Below are positions 1 through 10,529 of a stretch of 64,000 bases of DNA, piece after piece (the stretch's first letter is position 1; the number at the start of each line of letters is the position of its first letter). Where the stretch lies: NCBI RefSeq assembly GCF_020520425.1, contig NC_079491.1, positions 4,637,143 to 4,701,142 of the forward strand, written 5' to 3'. The notes under the pieces were generated by a model that worked only from the letters and a program-made list of their open reading frames with translations, was not told the origin of the DNA and did no database searches. Both the position numbers and the translations under genes were made by a program. The DNA is from Spinacia oleracea. Its lineage: Eukaryota; Streptophyta; Magnoliopsida; Caryophyllales; Amaranthaceae.

Positions 1-124
1 TGTTCCTCTTGTTTTACATCTTTTAAACTTTTTTGTTTCCATATAACGACGAGTATAACTGGACTGACGGCAATACCTTTTCTTTTTTGCTTTTTTTTTT
101 TCCGAAGAAAAAACTTCAAATCTT

Positions 125-580
125 CTATGCACCTAAAGCAGCAAATCCACCACCTTTCATCATTTGCTTAAACTCTTTATAATTAACCATTCCATCACCA
201 TCAACATCCACTTTGCTAATCATCTTCTTACAATCATCAATTGTTCTTCCTTGTTTTAACCCTAATGATTGTAAAACCGATCTTAATTCCTCAACGGTAA
301 TAAAACCGTCACCGTTTTGATCGAACACGTTGAATGCCTCCCTCATGTCTTCTTCCTCGTCCCTTTCGTCCATTATTGTTTGGTATAATGCTCCAAATTC
401 TTCCATGTCGACGAAACCGTCTTTATTTACGTCGATTTTTTCGATCATTTGAGAAAGCTCTCTATCTGGGATGTATATTCCCAAATTTTGTAGGGAGTCG
501 TTTAACTCCTTTTTTGTGATTTTTCCATCTCCATTTCGATCAAACATTTGGAAAACTCGTTTAAGCTCGGCTTGATCCAT
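125..580 (-). CDS. CML7: Calmodulin-like protein, CML7 type (151 aa, four EF-hands)
   Basis: Predicted calcium sensor that would bind Ca2+ and relay it to target proteins; likely cytosolic. Single exon. Four EF-hand loops are complete: residues 14-25, 50-61, 87-98 and 125-136, each starting with Asp and ending with Glu at loop position 12, so all four should bind Ca2+. An acidic linker (residues 71-78) separates the two EF-hand pairs, and a Gly-rich tail (KGGGF) ends the protein. The start ([10 protein letters not shown]) and tail closely match Arabidopsis CML7 as I remember it. Length is normal for the family. No palmitoylation or prenylation Cys is visible. The class is certain; the exact orthologue is likely. 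Confidence 0.93.
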   Translation of the reverse strand: MDQAELKRVFQMFDRNGDGKITKKELNDSLQNLGIYIPDRELSQMIEKIDVNKDGFVDMEEFGALYQTIMDERDEEEDMREAFNVFDQNGDGFITVEELRSVLQSLGLKQGRTIDDCKKMISKVDVDGDGMVNYKEFKQMMKGGGFAALGA

Positions 581-1370
581 CTTTCTTTTTTATAATAAAC
601 TAAATTTCTCCAAATAAACAAACAATGATGTTTGTTTTACGTAACTTTCTTTTATATGTAGATGATATCTATATCGAATCTCCGAATTTTGGAGATGATT
701 AAATTTTGATTTAATGGTTTCGAAACGAAAAATCGAGGTTTTGAGAAAAGGGTCAAATTGAAGAAATGCAAGAACCAATTATGGGAAAATTGATTAAGGG
801 GATGGAAAAAATTGTTTGAGAAAGGAGGGCCAAAAAATTTATACCCCTCTAAAAAAAAGAATTAGATGGAAATTAGTTGGAAAATTAAGAGAGAAAGCAA
901 GAAATTCGTTAAGTCGTTGATTTTTTATGAAGAAGCTAGTTGGAAATATATCCAATTTAAAAGGGGTTAGATCATGCAATTTATCACAATTATTTAATAA
1001 TTTTATTTGAGGAGTTGGAATTGGCGTGTATTTAGTCGTGGGAAGCTTGTTCTTAATTCATGGAGTCCATAATGTAATGAATTACTTGGTCTATAATTGC
1101 ATGTGTTTGACCTTAATGATTGAGAAATCTATAACTTAAATACTCTTGTTTTGGACTTGGTATGGTAAAGTACATGTGTACAACCGTACAACTAACTTTT
1201 TATCGTGTATGTACGTGGATGTCAACTAACCTAGTTGATAATTTTGAATAGCTTACATGACTGATACATAAGATCTTGGATCGAATCACGTCTGCATTAA
1301 TTGTTGGCTTGCTTTTTGGCTCTCTTTACACCCAAAAAAACTTCTTTATTGCGTGCAATTTTTTATTTTT
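581..1370. other. Upstream region of the CML gene, no gene seen
   Basis: AT-rich DNA holding the 5' leader and promoter of the minus-strand CML gene. Short ORFs here show no recognisable protein. I see no gene. Confidence 0.5.
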
Positions 1371-1371
1371 T

Positions 1372-1497
1372 ATTTTGTGTGCAAATGAGCCACAAAGACA
1401 ATGTAAATTTTAAACGGAGAATGCATAATTCTAACTCACCAGTTACTGCCTATTGTATACCGGCCCTAAGTCTACAATGTCGAATTCGTTGACAAAG
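1372..1497 (-). repeat. Degraded tRNA-derived SINE, same family as the copy at 7192-7310
   Basis: Read on the minus strand, it shares the 3' module of the intact copy near 7.2 kb (TTGTGGCTCATTTGCAC followed by an A/T-rich tail) and a decayed body with GGGCCGGTATACAATAGG. The B box is no longer clear, so this copy is older. Confidence 0.55.
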
Positions 1498-2340
1498 AAG
1501 GATTAAAGAATTTGAAAGGAGGTGTGATAAACGTCTTTGCCTATATATAGGAAGACTTGGTATAACCTTTAGTAATTAGTATGTAGGGTTGTGTTTGTTA
1601 ATTTGTTTACCAAGTCAAATTGGAAAGCTCCTCATGATTGAAATTTTAAGTCAAATATGGACTGAATTATTTTCATTTTTTTATAAAAGCTAGCAAAAAC
1701 TCCTGACAATTGTAACTTCAAGTCAAGTAAGTTTTGTAGGTTAGTTTTAGACTTAAGTAGCCCTTACTAATTTATGATATATGCATTGTTTAATATAAAT
1801 AATACATTGTGATTTTTATCTGAATGAGTTATGGGGAATTCACCTTGTGACTTGGAGGTTACAGGGTCGGGCCCCATCAGATGTAAGATACTTGAGACTT
1901 GAGAGTAGCCCAAGCGAAAATATGGATAGCTGGGTTGGCTAACATGTGTTAGATGTTAATTCAGTAGATTCCTTTTTCTTACCTATTAAAAAAAAATTAA
2001 CGGGAGAGAGGGATTTAAATGTTTGACTTATCCTACAAAAGCCTCTATTCTCTACCGCTACACCGAACCCGTAATTGGCATTCTGTATTAATCTAAGAGT
2101 GTATGATAATCACATATTCACACATAGGTTTGTGTTGTTAATATATGATTGTACATTTTCATTCTAATCGATCTTCATATAAGGAGTACTCCATAGTCTT
2201 AGACTCTTAGTGTTCTTACAAACATGTCACTACTTTGATTTAACCTTTAACCAGTTAATCCTTTCTAAATTTTAAAAAATAAATATTTGAAAATATATGT
2301 TGAGATAAACATATAAAATATAAATACAAATTTTTTTATA

Positions 2341-2574
2341 GGCGGTCTTACACAAAAGACCACCCTGGTATCATATAAGTTAAGGAATGGAACCAATTAG
2401 TTAAGCACTTGAACTAATTAGTTAAGCACTGAAACCAATTAGTTAAGCAAAAAATATAAATTAGTTAAGCAATTGAATCAATTAATTAAACAATGTAACC
2501 AATTAGTTAAGAAATGAAACCAATTAGTTAAGCAACCAAAGTGGTCTTTCCGGTAAGGCGGTCTTACACAAAAG
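2341..2574. repeat. Direct-repeat-bounded element with internal minisatellite
   Basis: GGCGGTCTTACACAAAAG occurs at 2341-2358 and again at 2557-2574. Between them is a row of about eight imperfect units built on the core AATTAGTTAAGCA, spaced about 20-30 bp. GACCACC just inside the left edge is mirrored by GTGGTC near the right edge. No coding potential is visible. It looks like a non-autonomous element carrying an internal array. Confidence 0.6.
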
Positions 2575-3285
2575 TTGTCGTTTAAAGCGGCGGTAGTCCG
2601 AATAACTCAAAAAACAGAATCTGCGAATCATATTCACTTATTACAGATTTACAGCTTTGATTTGAAGTAGTTATGCGTAGGGGGTTTGATAGGGTTGAGT
2701 AAAAGGGACCAAATCAAACAAATACCTAAATAAGCCCATTCTTATGTAAGTAAAATTGCTTGCAGCATTTTCATTAAAACAAAAGTTGTATTGCTTGCAA
2801 CATAAAAGAAATGCTACATGCACTAAACTCATAATTTAATATAAAGAGAGAAAATAAAAAAAAAATTAAAAAAATATCATGTACACGTGTTCATAATCAA
2901 CATACAATCACCCCTCATGCCTTTAATTGTCTGATAATCTGGCCGAAATCGACCTGGAACTTTATAATCCGACCAGAATCTTTTCCAATTGAAATTACTC
3001 GAGTCTAAATCATCCCAACCCGAGTTTAAATCATCCCAACCCGAGTTTGACATGCCCAAACCTATTTGAACTCGACCAGGTTTCACCTAGTCCGTTAATG
3101 ATTCGAATTGAACTTGACCCGATCTGAAATTGACCCGACAGCACTTAACTCCAATTGACCCAAACCAAATAGACCAAATCCGAACCCGACACTTTTGACC
3201 CGCACTTGACGTGAAACTAATAGACCAACATGTCGTAGATTAAGCCAAAATTCATCCAATGACCCTATTAACACCTCTACTTGAG
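2575..3285. repeat. Intergenic DNA with AACCCGA-type repeats
   Basis: The part at about 2930-3290 is dominated by AACCCGA/GACCCGA-like words, including an exact duplication of CATCCCAACCCGAGTTT near 3012 and 3033. It resembles the larger block at 26.2-27.2 kb. No gene is visible. Confidence 0.45.
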
Positions 3286-3741
3286 TCACGCCTTAAACGG
3301 TCTAGTTATCGGACCGCGACAAATAGGACAAGTTAAATTATAGTTGAAATACCACGTCTCAATACAATCCGTATGGAATTTATGTCCACATTGTCTCAAA
3401 ACCGTAATCGTCCTACCAACCTTACTAATATCGTCATCCTCTAGATTAATGAGTATGATAACTCTATCGTTATGTTCATCGTCAAAACTTTCCAAACAAA
3501 TCGGACACTTGATGCAACTCGTAGAAATTTTAGTAATCGTATTATTATCGCCGTCGTCGTCGTCGCCGTCGCTGATGTGGTCTAACATCAATGGTCCATT
3601 TTTCCAAAGATAAAGAAAAAAATTAATTTCCCGGCGGTAACGCATTATCAAATACAGAATCAAATAACAAAATGATGCTATGGCCAGCGGTATCATCAGG
3701 ATACATAAAGTTATGAGATTAAAGAAATAATTCATCGCCAT
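3286..3741 (-). CDS. Membrane-anchored RING-H2 finger protein (ATL-like), 151 aa
   Basis: Predicted E3 ubiquitin ligase held in a membrane. One hydrophobic segment (residues about 5-32) is followed by a basic stretch (RYRR), an acidic Asp/Asn run (58-67) and a C-terminal RING-H2. The zinc ligands are Cys79, Cys82, Cys118, His120, His123, Cys126, Cys138 and Cys141, in C-x2-C...C-x-H-x2-H-x2-C-x11-C-x2-C order. The gap between the second and third ligands is 35 residues, much longer than usual in ATLs, and holds an acidic loop. No clear GLD motif is visible. Single exon, like most ATLs. On the minus strand a TATATATA-like box lies about 100 bp upstream (around 3836-3845). RING identity is firm; the ATL assignment is tentative. 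Confidence 0.85.
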   Translation of the reverse strand: MAMNYFFNLITLCILMIPLAIASFCYLILYLIMRYRREINFFLYLWKNGPLMLDHISDGDDDDGDNNTITKISTSCIKCPICLESFDDEHNDRVIILINLEDDDISKVGRTITVLRQCGHKFHTDCIETWYFNYNLTCPICRGPITRPFKA

Positions 3742-4033
3742 TGTAGAACAATTAAGGGAAGTAATATCAATGAGATTGACAAACCTAACTATTAAATAGC
3801 ATCATTGTAATTAATTAATTGATAGAAGTACTTCTCTATATATATGGAACTTCCAAAGTGACCCTTTAAAAAGTTGTTTCCTATACCGAATAGAAAATTC
3901 TATTTCCTAAATCGAATAGAAATTAGTGAAATTAATTAACTCTACTAGTATAAGTCCAATTCGGGAATTATGGACAATGGCGCACCTAAAAGAAAAGGCA
4001 TTATGACGATTAATACTCCAAATCAGATGACCT

Positions 4034-4356
4034 AGACCTGATCAAAAGCCAGACCAGGTTCGTGCCAAGCCAAGGGCATAAAAATAAACTCATTATATGT
4101 GGCTGGGCCGGGCCAAGCTTTATGCCAATTTTGTGTGCCCAAAATTTGCTGTTTCGGGCAAAAAATAATGGGTTTTCGGGCCAATCGGACCATACCAAAT
4201 TTATAACTAAAGTTATTGTCTTACGTGTCCCAAAGCCACAAGTTTTTAAAATGTCCAGGCCAGACCGGGCACAAAAATCGGGCCGTAATATTCTGTCACA
4301 GCCCGTAATTTTCAGGTCATGCCGGGCCAGCGGGCTGAGCCATGTTTATCATCTCT
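4034..4356. mobile_element. AGACCTGATCA-TIR element (non-autonomous, GC-rich)
   Basis: Begins AGACCTGATCAAAAGCC and is full of GGGCC/CGGGC words. It is flanked by CAGATGACCT (4024-4033) and AAGATGACCC (4357-4366), an 8/10 target duplication. The 3' terminus is decayed. It belongs to the same family as the elements at 21.3, 37.9, 39.3, 41.4, 46.5 and 50.4 kb. No coding capacity. Confidence 0.65.
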
Positions 4357-4547
4357 AAGATGACCCAACTAATCAAGTACTTGCTAAAAATGTCAAATTT
4401 AACAATGCCGTAGAAATATTCTCAAGCACACCCTTCAAAAACAAATTTCAAGTCCGATTAAATTTTCAGTCCAACTAATTTGAAAGTTCTTAACTAAGAT
4501 TTTCCTTGTGATCAGATTAAATAGAAACCTGGCAAACAGGTCATTTT

Positions 4548-4925
4548 AGATCACTCTTACTATGGATCCGCTTTATTAAGAATTCGGGTTAAGTTCAGAT
4601 CCTTTTAGATCACTCTTACTATGGATCCGTAAGAATTCAGGTTAAGATCCGTTTATTAATGGTCAGATCAAGTCAATAATCGGGGTTAATATCAATCTGG
4701 TTGATATTAGATCAGTTGAAAATTTAGAATTAGAGCCGGTAAACATGTGGTGTCAAATTGTGATCGTGTGAAATATAAACGGGTTGGAAAAGTCTGAACA
4801 ATAACCCGACCCGTTTAATAAACATGTCTGTGTTAATCTGATTTTGATAGGGTGGAATATATACTGGTTGGAAAAGGTCTCAACACTAAACCGACCCGTT
4901 CAATAAACGTGTCGTGTTAATCTGT
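4548..4925. repeat. Two short tandem duplications
   Basis: A unit of about 60 bp containing TTTTAGATCACTCTTACTA is repeated twice (about 4544-4646). A unit of about 75 bp containing GACCCGTTTAATAAAC/GACCCGTTCAATAAAC is repeated twice (about 4785-4920). No gene is visible. Confidence 0.55.
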
Positions 4926-5470
4926 CTAACTAATCGTGTAAATTATTGGTTGATTTAACACTAAGATTTTTCTATAGTTAAAATAACACAATTTTTTGGG
5001 TTGAGTTTTCGGTGTTATACTAAAATTTCGAGGTAAAAGTTTTGATCGGGTCATTTCCCTTGGATGTAAAAAGTTTCAATTATCAATTTTATTATTATGC
5101 ATAAATCTCAAATTACAGACCACACCCTTAAAAAGTTAAATAAAATAGTTTTCAAAATCAATTAGAAAATGTGAGAAGGATTTAGTAGACAAGGAGCAAG
5201 AATTAGCAACCCCATCTGTGGATCCATCACTACGGTTGTCTGGCCGCTGCTGCCTTTTGTTCTTTTGATTTTCACCAAAAACAACAAATTCAGCTATTTC
5301 TTTACGCATCTTAGATCAAAGGCCCCCATTATTGTATAATTAAGTGGGTACCAAATATATACAAGATGCGAATTTAATCATTTTACCAAGAACACAAACT
5401 CCAGAATTAAACATATGTCAAAAATAAAAAATTAAAGAGATTAGGAGGGAGATAAATGGATGTAATCCAA

Positions 5471-5545
5471 CTACGGGACCAACATGATCATCGGAATGAA
5501 GAACATATGGGCGATTAAAATGGAAGCTGGAATTGAAAACTTCAT
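5471..5545 (-). CDS. Tiny hydrophobic ORF (24 aa) in a transcript-like context
   Basis: The minus strand encodes MKFSIPASILIAHMF followed by more hydrophobic residues and ends at TAG (5471-5473). Upstream on the same strand, about 5,700-5,950, is pyrimidine-rich leader-like sequence. The segment TCTGATCTTTCAG at about 5,690 could be a 3' splice site. I do not recognise the peptide. The longer 77-residue reading through the same frame starts further upstream and is less hydrophobic. It could be a real single-pass micropeptide or chance. Confidence 0.2.
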   Translation of the reverse strand: MKFSIPASILIAHMFFIPMIMLVP

Positions 5546-5949
5546 TAATTTTGCAAACGAAGAAATTGCCTCAAAACATGGAAAATGGTTATGGGACAGA
5601 GTGCGTTTGCTATAACCAAAACAATTTGAAGAAATGAGATTATAGAAATGAAATTGAAGATGATATTTCAGTATATAAGGGCCTGAAAGATCAGATAGAT
5701 TCAAAATCAGGCGAGTGATACTGATAAATTAGGTTTTGCAAGGTTCCGATTCAGGAAAAATTGGTTGGATTGTTGATTATAATTCGAAATCCACTCAAGA
5801 AGCTACCTTGCTTTTCAACCAACTGTATAACTACAAATTCATACAAAATTTAAAAAAATAAAAAAATTGCAGAGATGAGAGAGAAACGGGGGAAGGGGAT
5901 GACTGTAGAGACGGGTCAGAAGGGCACGAATGATTAGGGTTCATGAGGG

Positions 5950-7150
5950 AGCGGAGTATTTATAGCAACTAGTTTGTGGTTAACGGATTTGGAACCCTAA
6001 TTACATGTGGTTCAAAGGCCAAGCCCATATATAACAGCCCACCTAATGTCTATTCTTAGACTTCTGTCAAGCTTTTAACCTAATGAAGTTCAATTACACT
6101 AATTTTTTTAAGTTACTAGGTCGGGCCAAAAATTTCAAACATGTGGATGTGGCCCATACCCACCTACCCTCATGCCATGTCGGACCGTCGTGCCTAAGAT
6201 TCGAGTAATTTTAACGAGCACGAGTAGATCAATGGGCTCTCGTGTTTAGAGAGTTTGAGTTGTGCGTGGTTTGAGTAATTTCGAATTGAGTCGAGCACAC
6301 CTCAACTTGTGGGTTGTGGCACCCCTAATTGTGACCTATAGAGGTTAGTTTTGATTGTTCGAGTTATTTGCGAATTTATTCAATTTTGATGAAAGTGGTC
6401 ATTTTTGTTGTTACCCCTATAAAGATGATTATGGGTCGAGCTCATGGGCAGTGGGTGTGAACGGGCCCGACCCACAACAAATCCCTTTGTACCAGGTCGG
6501 GCTGGACATTTCAAAAACGTGGCCCATACCCACCTACCTTCATGCCAGGCCTCACCGTCGTCCCTAAGACTAAATCCAGCGTGTTATGCTGAGTTGTGTC
6601 GTGTTTTTATGAAAACAATATAGGCCCAGACCCGACTCATGTCCACAATTTTGTGCCTGTCCTCTGCCGTACTTTTTTCATGTCGAATAGGACCTCCGTC
6701 CGAGCTGACTCACAACTTTATTTAGACCCATAGAGATCTGATTATTTTTGTTGTGATTAAGAAGGTCATTTTTAAAGATCCATAAAGATCGATTATACTA
6801 CATATAAAATATCATATGTGACATCGTTGATACAATTGAATAAAATTATATGCTTACTATTTGATTTTATTTGGATATAGTTTATTCCTTACAGCAACAG
6901 GGTGCTAAGCTATTTATAGCTTATTTGTGGTGGGTGTAAACATTGGGCACTAAAAGTGAAAAGGGACTTGAGGACTACTCCCTATTTCATCCTAATTATT
7001 TTTGTTGATTGGGTATGTTCCTATAATCAACCTAGCTTATTTATTAATTTGGATGGGGTAAAAATTGGATAATTTTCTAATTTTGTATTTCATAATTTGA
7101 AATTTTGTCATTTACTATCTAGGTTGTCAGAGAGTTTTTTAATTACTATA
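5950..7150. other. Intergenic, decayed GC-rich repeat fragments
   Basis: Holds GGTCGGGC/GGCCCATACCCACCTAC fragments in two related blocks (about 6115-6200 and 6495-6570), resembling internal parts of the TIR elements listed elsewhere. No gene is visible. Confidence 0.4.
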
Positions 7151-7191
7151 TAAATTGTTAAAAGTTGTCAATTACTAATTGCCGTTCTAAC

Positions 7192-7310
7192 CAATGATGT
7201 CTTGGCCTAGTGGTTAAGACTGAGGGCCTGTGTGCAATAGGTCTCAGGTTCGAATCCCCTCGTCCCCATTTGTAATTTATATTGCCCTTGTGGCTCATTC
7301 GCACCAAAAA
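7192..7310 (+). mobile_element. Short tRNA-derived SINE with perfect 18-bp target duplication
   Basis: A tRNA-like head carries an A-box-like TGGCCTAGTGG and a canonical B box GGTTCGAATCC, followed by a short unrelated 3' module (CCTTGTGGCTCATTC) and a short A tail. It is flanked on both sides by ACTAATTGCCGTTCTAAC (7174-7191 and 7311-7328), identical over 18 bp, so insertion was recent. It is only about 119 bp long and non-coding. Not a functional tRNA: the acceptor stem does not close. Confidence 0.88.
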
Positions 7311-7400
7311 ACTAATTGCCGTTCTAACAATTGATATCAATTGCTACCTTAAAATACATATTTTGGTAATTGACAATTCACATCAATTGAGTGAAATGTA

Positions 7401-7695
7401 CTACCTCCGTTTCAAAATGATCTTTACATTATCTGCTTTAGTCTATTTCATAATGTTCTTTACGCTTTACTTTATTCTATTTTTGGACATGAAAATTTAC
7501 TACATTACCCTTCTAATCCCACAATATTTACAATATTCCACTCAGATTCTCTTACTTTATTCATTTTTTACCCACCTACTTTTTTACACATTTTTCTTAC
7601 TTTATCCATATTTTATTATTTTCAACCAAATTTTCTACTTTTGTCTTAATATTTGACAAACATTAACTGTAAAGGTCTTTATGAAACGGAAGTAG
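7401..7695. mobile_element. Stowaway-like MITE
   Basis: The termini CTACCTCCGTTTCAAAATG and CATAAAGACC...TTTACAGTT form inverted repeats of about 30 bp, flanked by TA on each side (7399-7400, 7696-7697). This matches Tc1/mariner-derived Stowaway MITEs. The AT-rich interior has no credible coding; the 124-aa ORF reading through it is chance. Confidence 0.8.
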
Positions 7696-7830
7696 TATGT
7701 GATAATTGACAACCTTTAATAACTTAGATGATATTTTGTAATTAACAAACTCCCAACCAACGTAGATAGTAATTGAGATGCATGTAGATAGTAATTGACA
7801 AATTTTCGTTGCTAATAATTCTGGTAACAG

Positions 7831-8034
7831 GGGACATGTATTCTTTCACTCGCAACAGCAAGCTTAGTGGGAGGAGCAATGTTATATGCTTCCGATATTG
7901 GACGTGTTGGTGATTACAGCCCAACCACCGGTATTTACGGCGTGAGTATACTATCTGCTGTATGTGGCATGATTAGTTGGTTTATGATATTTGTGTCTGC
8001 CATTGTTGAGTTTTTGACTTTGGCTTCCATGTGA
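7831..8034 (+). pseudogene. Orphan terminal exon of an unidentified membrane protein
   Basis: A 68-codon reading frame opens right after a possible 3' splice site (GGTAACAG) and ends at TGA 8032-8034. It encodes two hydrophobic stretches around a polar turn (ASDIGRVGDYSPTTGIYG). The composition is protein-like and unlike the AT-rich flanks. I cannot find upstream exons or a start codon in the surrounding repeats, and I do not recognise the family. It may be the last exon of a lost gene, or a captured fragment. Confidence 0.35.
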
Positions 8035-8933
8035 TGCAAGTATTATATTATTTTTATTATAGGTCATAAGTATTATATTTTATACACATATTGCACATAT
8101 ATTATATGTTATACATATATTATACAAATATCGTACATAAATTGACATATGTGATAATATAACTTTAAAATTGGTAATTGCATTAAAATCACATGTTATC
8201 TTTCTCTATTAACTAGCTAAAGTAAGGCATCATATATTCATATTCATATTTTAAAGAAATATATGGATTAAGTGATGTCAAATGACCTCTATTATTTAAT
8301 CATAACTTCGCCCCAGTCTCAAAATACAAAACTATTTTGTTTGAGAATAAAACATAGAGATCTAAATTTTAGTATGTTTGTTGTAACTTTTTTCGGAGAA
8401 AATTAGAAAATTGACTTTCGGCCGACCCAATATAAAAATGTTGCCGCTGTAGGCTACAATACATAGCATAAAGGAAGCCGTAGAGAAGATGAATTCCAGA
8501 ATCCCGAGCTTCAAGCTAGCCTTCGTCCAGGGTAGCAACTCGACAAACGATGGAGTTGAATATTCATATAAGAGATAATATATATGAATATGTTCATTCT
8601 GGTTTCGAATTTCACCAAAAATATACTTTCGTATAAATCAACTTTCGTATTAATCAACTTTCGTATATAATATCTATTCAAACAAAAATTATATCAAAAC
8701 TCGAAAATAAACAAAGAAAGGAGGGAAGAGGTGAAGAGAATAAGAGATTACTAACCTTATTCTGGAATACAAATGAATCAAAACTAAAGAAACGACTATT
8801 ATATGAATCTCATTTTAATTTGTACTCCGTAAGTAATAAGTTATGTTTCCTAAAACATAATATAAGAAAAAGTCTGATTGTAAGAAAATCAGGGGAAGAG
8901 TAGAAAACAGAGTCAAAGAGAATACATTAGCAC
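8035..8933. other. Intergenic, nothing recognised
   Basis: AT-rich DNA with short ATATAT runs. No ORF, RNA or clear element was recognised. Confidence 0.4.
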
Positions 8934-9192
8934 TTTCTCTGCTCATAAATACTCATAACTTTTTGAATTTTTACACTCTTCACATATTTCACTTTGACTA
9001 TTGTTGGTGATTTATAAGTCAAATAAAACATAGTCATGTGAGATCTTTTTAGATTCATCTCATTACGTACTTTTAAAATATCAATTTTTTTATATAATTT
9101 TTGCTTGAAGAGAATTTAAGATATTAACGATCTAAATTGTGCATTGGCATACGTAAAAGTGACAAACGTTGCGAGTATTTATGAACGGAGGA
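8934..9192. mobile_element. Stowaway-like MITE, diverged
   Basis: The left end CTCTGCTCATAAATACTC and the right end GAGTATTTATGAACGGAGG are inverted repeats of about 25-30 bp, typical of CTCCGTTCATAAATAC-type Stowaway elements. The interior is AT-rich and non-coding. Confidence 0.65.
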
Positions 9193-9960
9193 ATCACATG
9201 TTAATTTTGGTTGTTTCTAATTTTGAATTTTTGATGAAGCAATGGTGGGTTTCGTCGCGGAAAATGACGTTGAATTATTGTTTCATTCTTTGCCTTAAAT
9301 ACTTTTGCTCTTAACTATTGCAAGCAAGCGTATCACTTGGTCATTCGTTGCCTTTGAGTTGCGTTCCAGAGTAACTCTTTACCTTTTTTTGCTATCTCCA
9401 TAACCAAAACGACGAACTTTATCAGTATCCTTTCAGCCTTCCTCCGAAAACACGTCGTTCTGACTTCTAACTGGGGTTATATTTAACACATGCTGAAGAG
9501 CACTTTTTCATGTAAGGTTGCGGCAATCTTTTAGGAACGGTGGGAATACAATTTATTCCTTACTTCATATCATTGATTACTTTTTCGCTTTTTTTATTTA
9601 TTAGGGACATTTGGTAATATTAATCCAATTTTTGGTCAATTTTCTTTTATTAAGCTTATCTACGACATATTTCTTTTATTAAGTGTTTAGGTAAAAGTTA
9701 GCAGTAAAGTCAATAGTTAAGTAGCTTTTGTGAAACGTTAAAGTAGTAACATTTGAAAATAACGGGTAGCAATTGATAAAATTCGAGTAAAGTTTAAAAC
9801 AATACACCGTATGTGGTTGTAGCAGCAAGAAGGGCAGTGGAGAATCGAGTATGGAGTAGGCTGGCAGATAAGGTCCCTGACTACGGTTATGGATGTTCCA
9901 TCAAGTTATTTTGCATACTGTCAAGCGTTTTGATGTTTAGGGACCAATATGTTGTTTTTA
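9193..9960. other. Intergenic, nothing recognised
   Basis: No gene, RNA or repeat could be supported here. Confidence 0.35.
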
Positions 9961-9961
9961 G

Positions 9962-10173
9962 GAGTCCACATCCTCTAGAGGTTTAATAAAACTCTACAAG
10001 GTAGAGTTGTATATAAATCGTACATTTTAAAATCAATGGCTCATATTGATGATAAAAAATAGGGGGAATTTCGAAAAGATAATATCTAAACCATTGGTTT
10101 TTCATTCAATGGTTAATATGGCTCAAACTCTACCTTTGTAGAGTAATTTTAAAACTCTAGAGGATCCAAAACC
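9962..10173. mobile_element. Mutator-like MITE with perfect 9-bp target duplication
   Basis: Terminal inverted repeats of about 50 bp are marked by CATCCTCTAGAG on the left and CTCTAGAGGATCC on the right, and by CTCTACAAGGTAGAGTT against AACTCTACCTTTGTAGAG further in. Both flanks carry TGTTTTTAG (9953-9961 and 10174-10182). A 9-bp duplication fits Mutator-like elements. No coding capacity. Confidence 0.78.
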
Positions 10174-10327
10174 TGTTTTTAGGGTAAATATTTAGGATGT
10201 TGATTACATGTTTCGGGGTTGCAAGTTTTTGGTGTCATACCTTTTTGTAAAGATACATGATTCAACACTAATAATTTTAAGACTCATGAAATGTAAGGGT
10301 ATTCTTGAGCGCCAAACACGATCCAAA

Positions 10328-10508
10328 TTACCAATTGATTGTTGGTTCAGTGGTGATTGGGGCTGAATTTGGTAGGGAGAACCCGTGTTCGATCCCCCGC
10401 AACAACAATTGAGAGGGGAATGGAACCTAACCACCCAGAACTCGCCTCGAATCCGGATTAGCCCTAAGGGTGAACCGGGTGCTAACACTAAAAAAAAAAA
10501 AAAAAAAA
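10328..10508 (+). mobile_element. tRNA-derived SINE with poly(A) tail and target duplication
   Basis: Carries an A-box-like TTGGTTCAGTGG (about 10343-10354) and a B box GTGTTCGATCCC (10385-10396). The body of about 165 bp ends in about 20 A (10490-10510). ACACGATCCAAA occurs immediately before the head (10316-10327) and again after the tail (10511-10522): a target-site duplication. This is a different family from the SINE at 7.2 kb. The ORFs across it are chance. Confidence 0.85.
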
Positions 10509-10529
10509 AAACACGATCCAAACTCATGT

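Noticed and set aside
7197-7265. Functional tRNA gene
   Set aside because: The B box is good, but the acceptor and other stems do not close, and the sequence has a SINE tail and target duplication.
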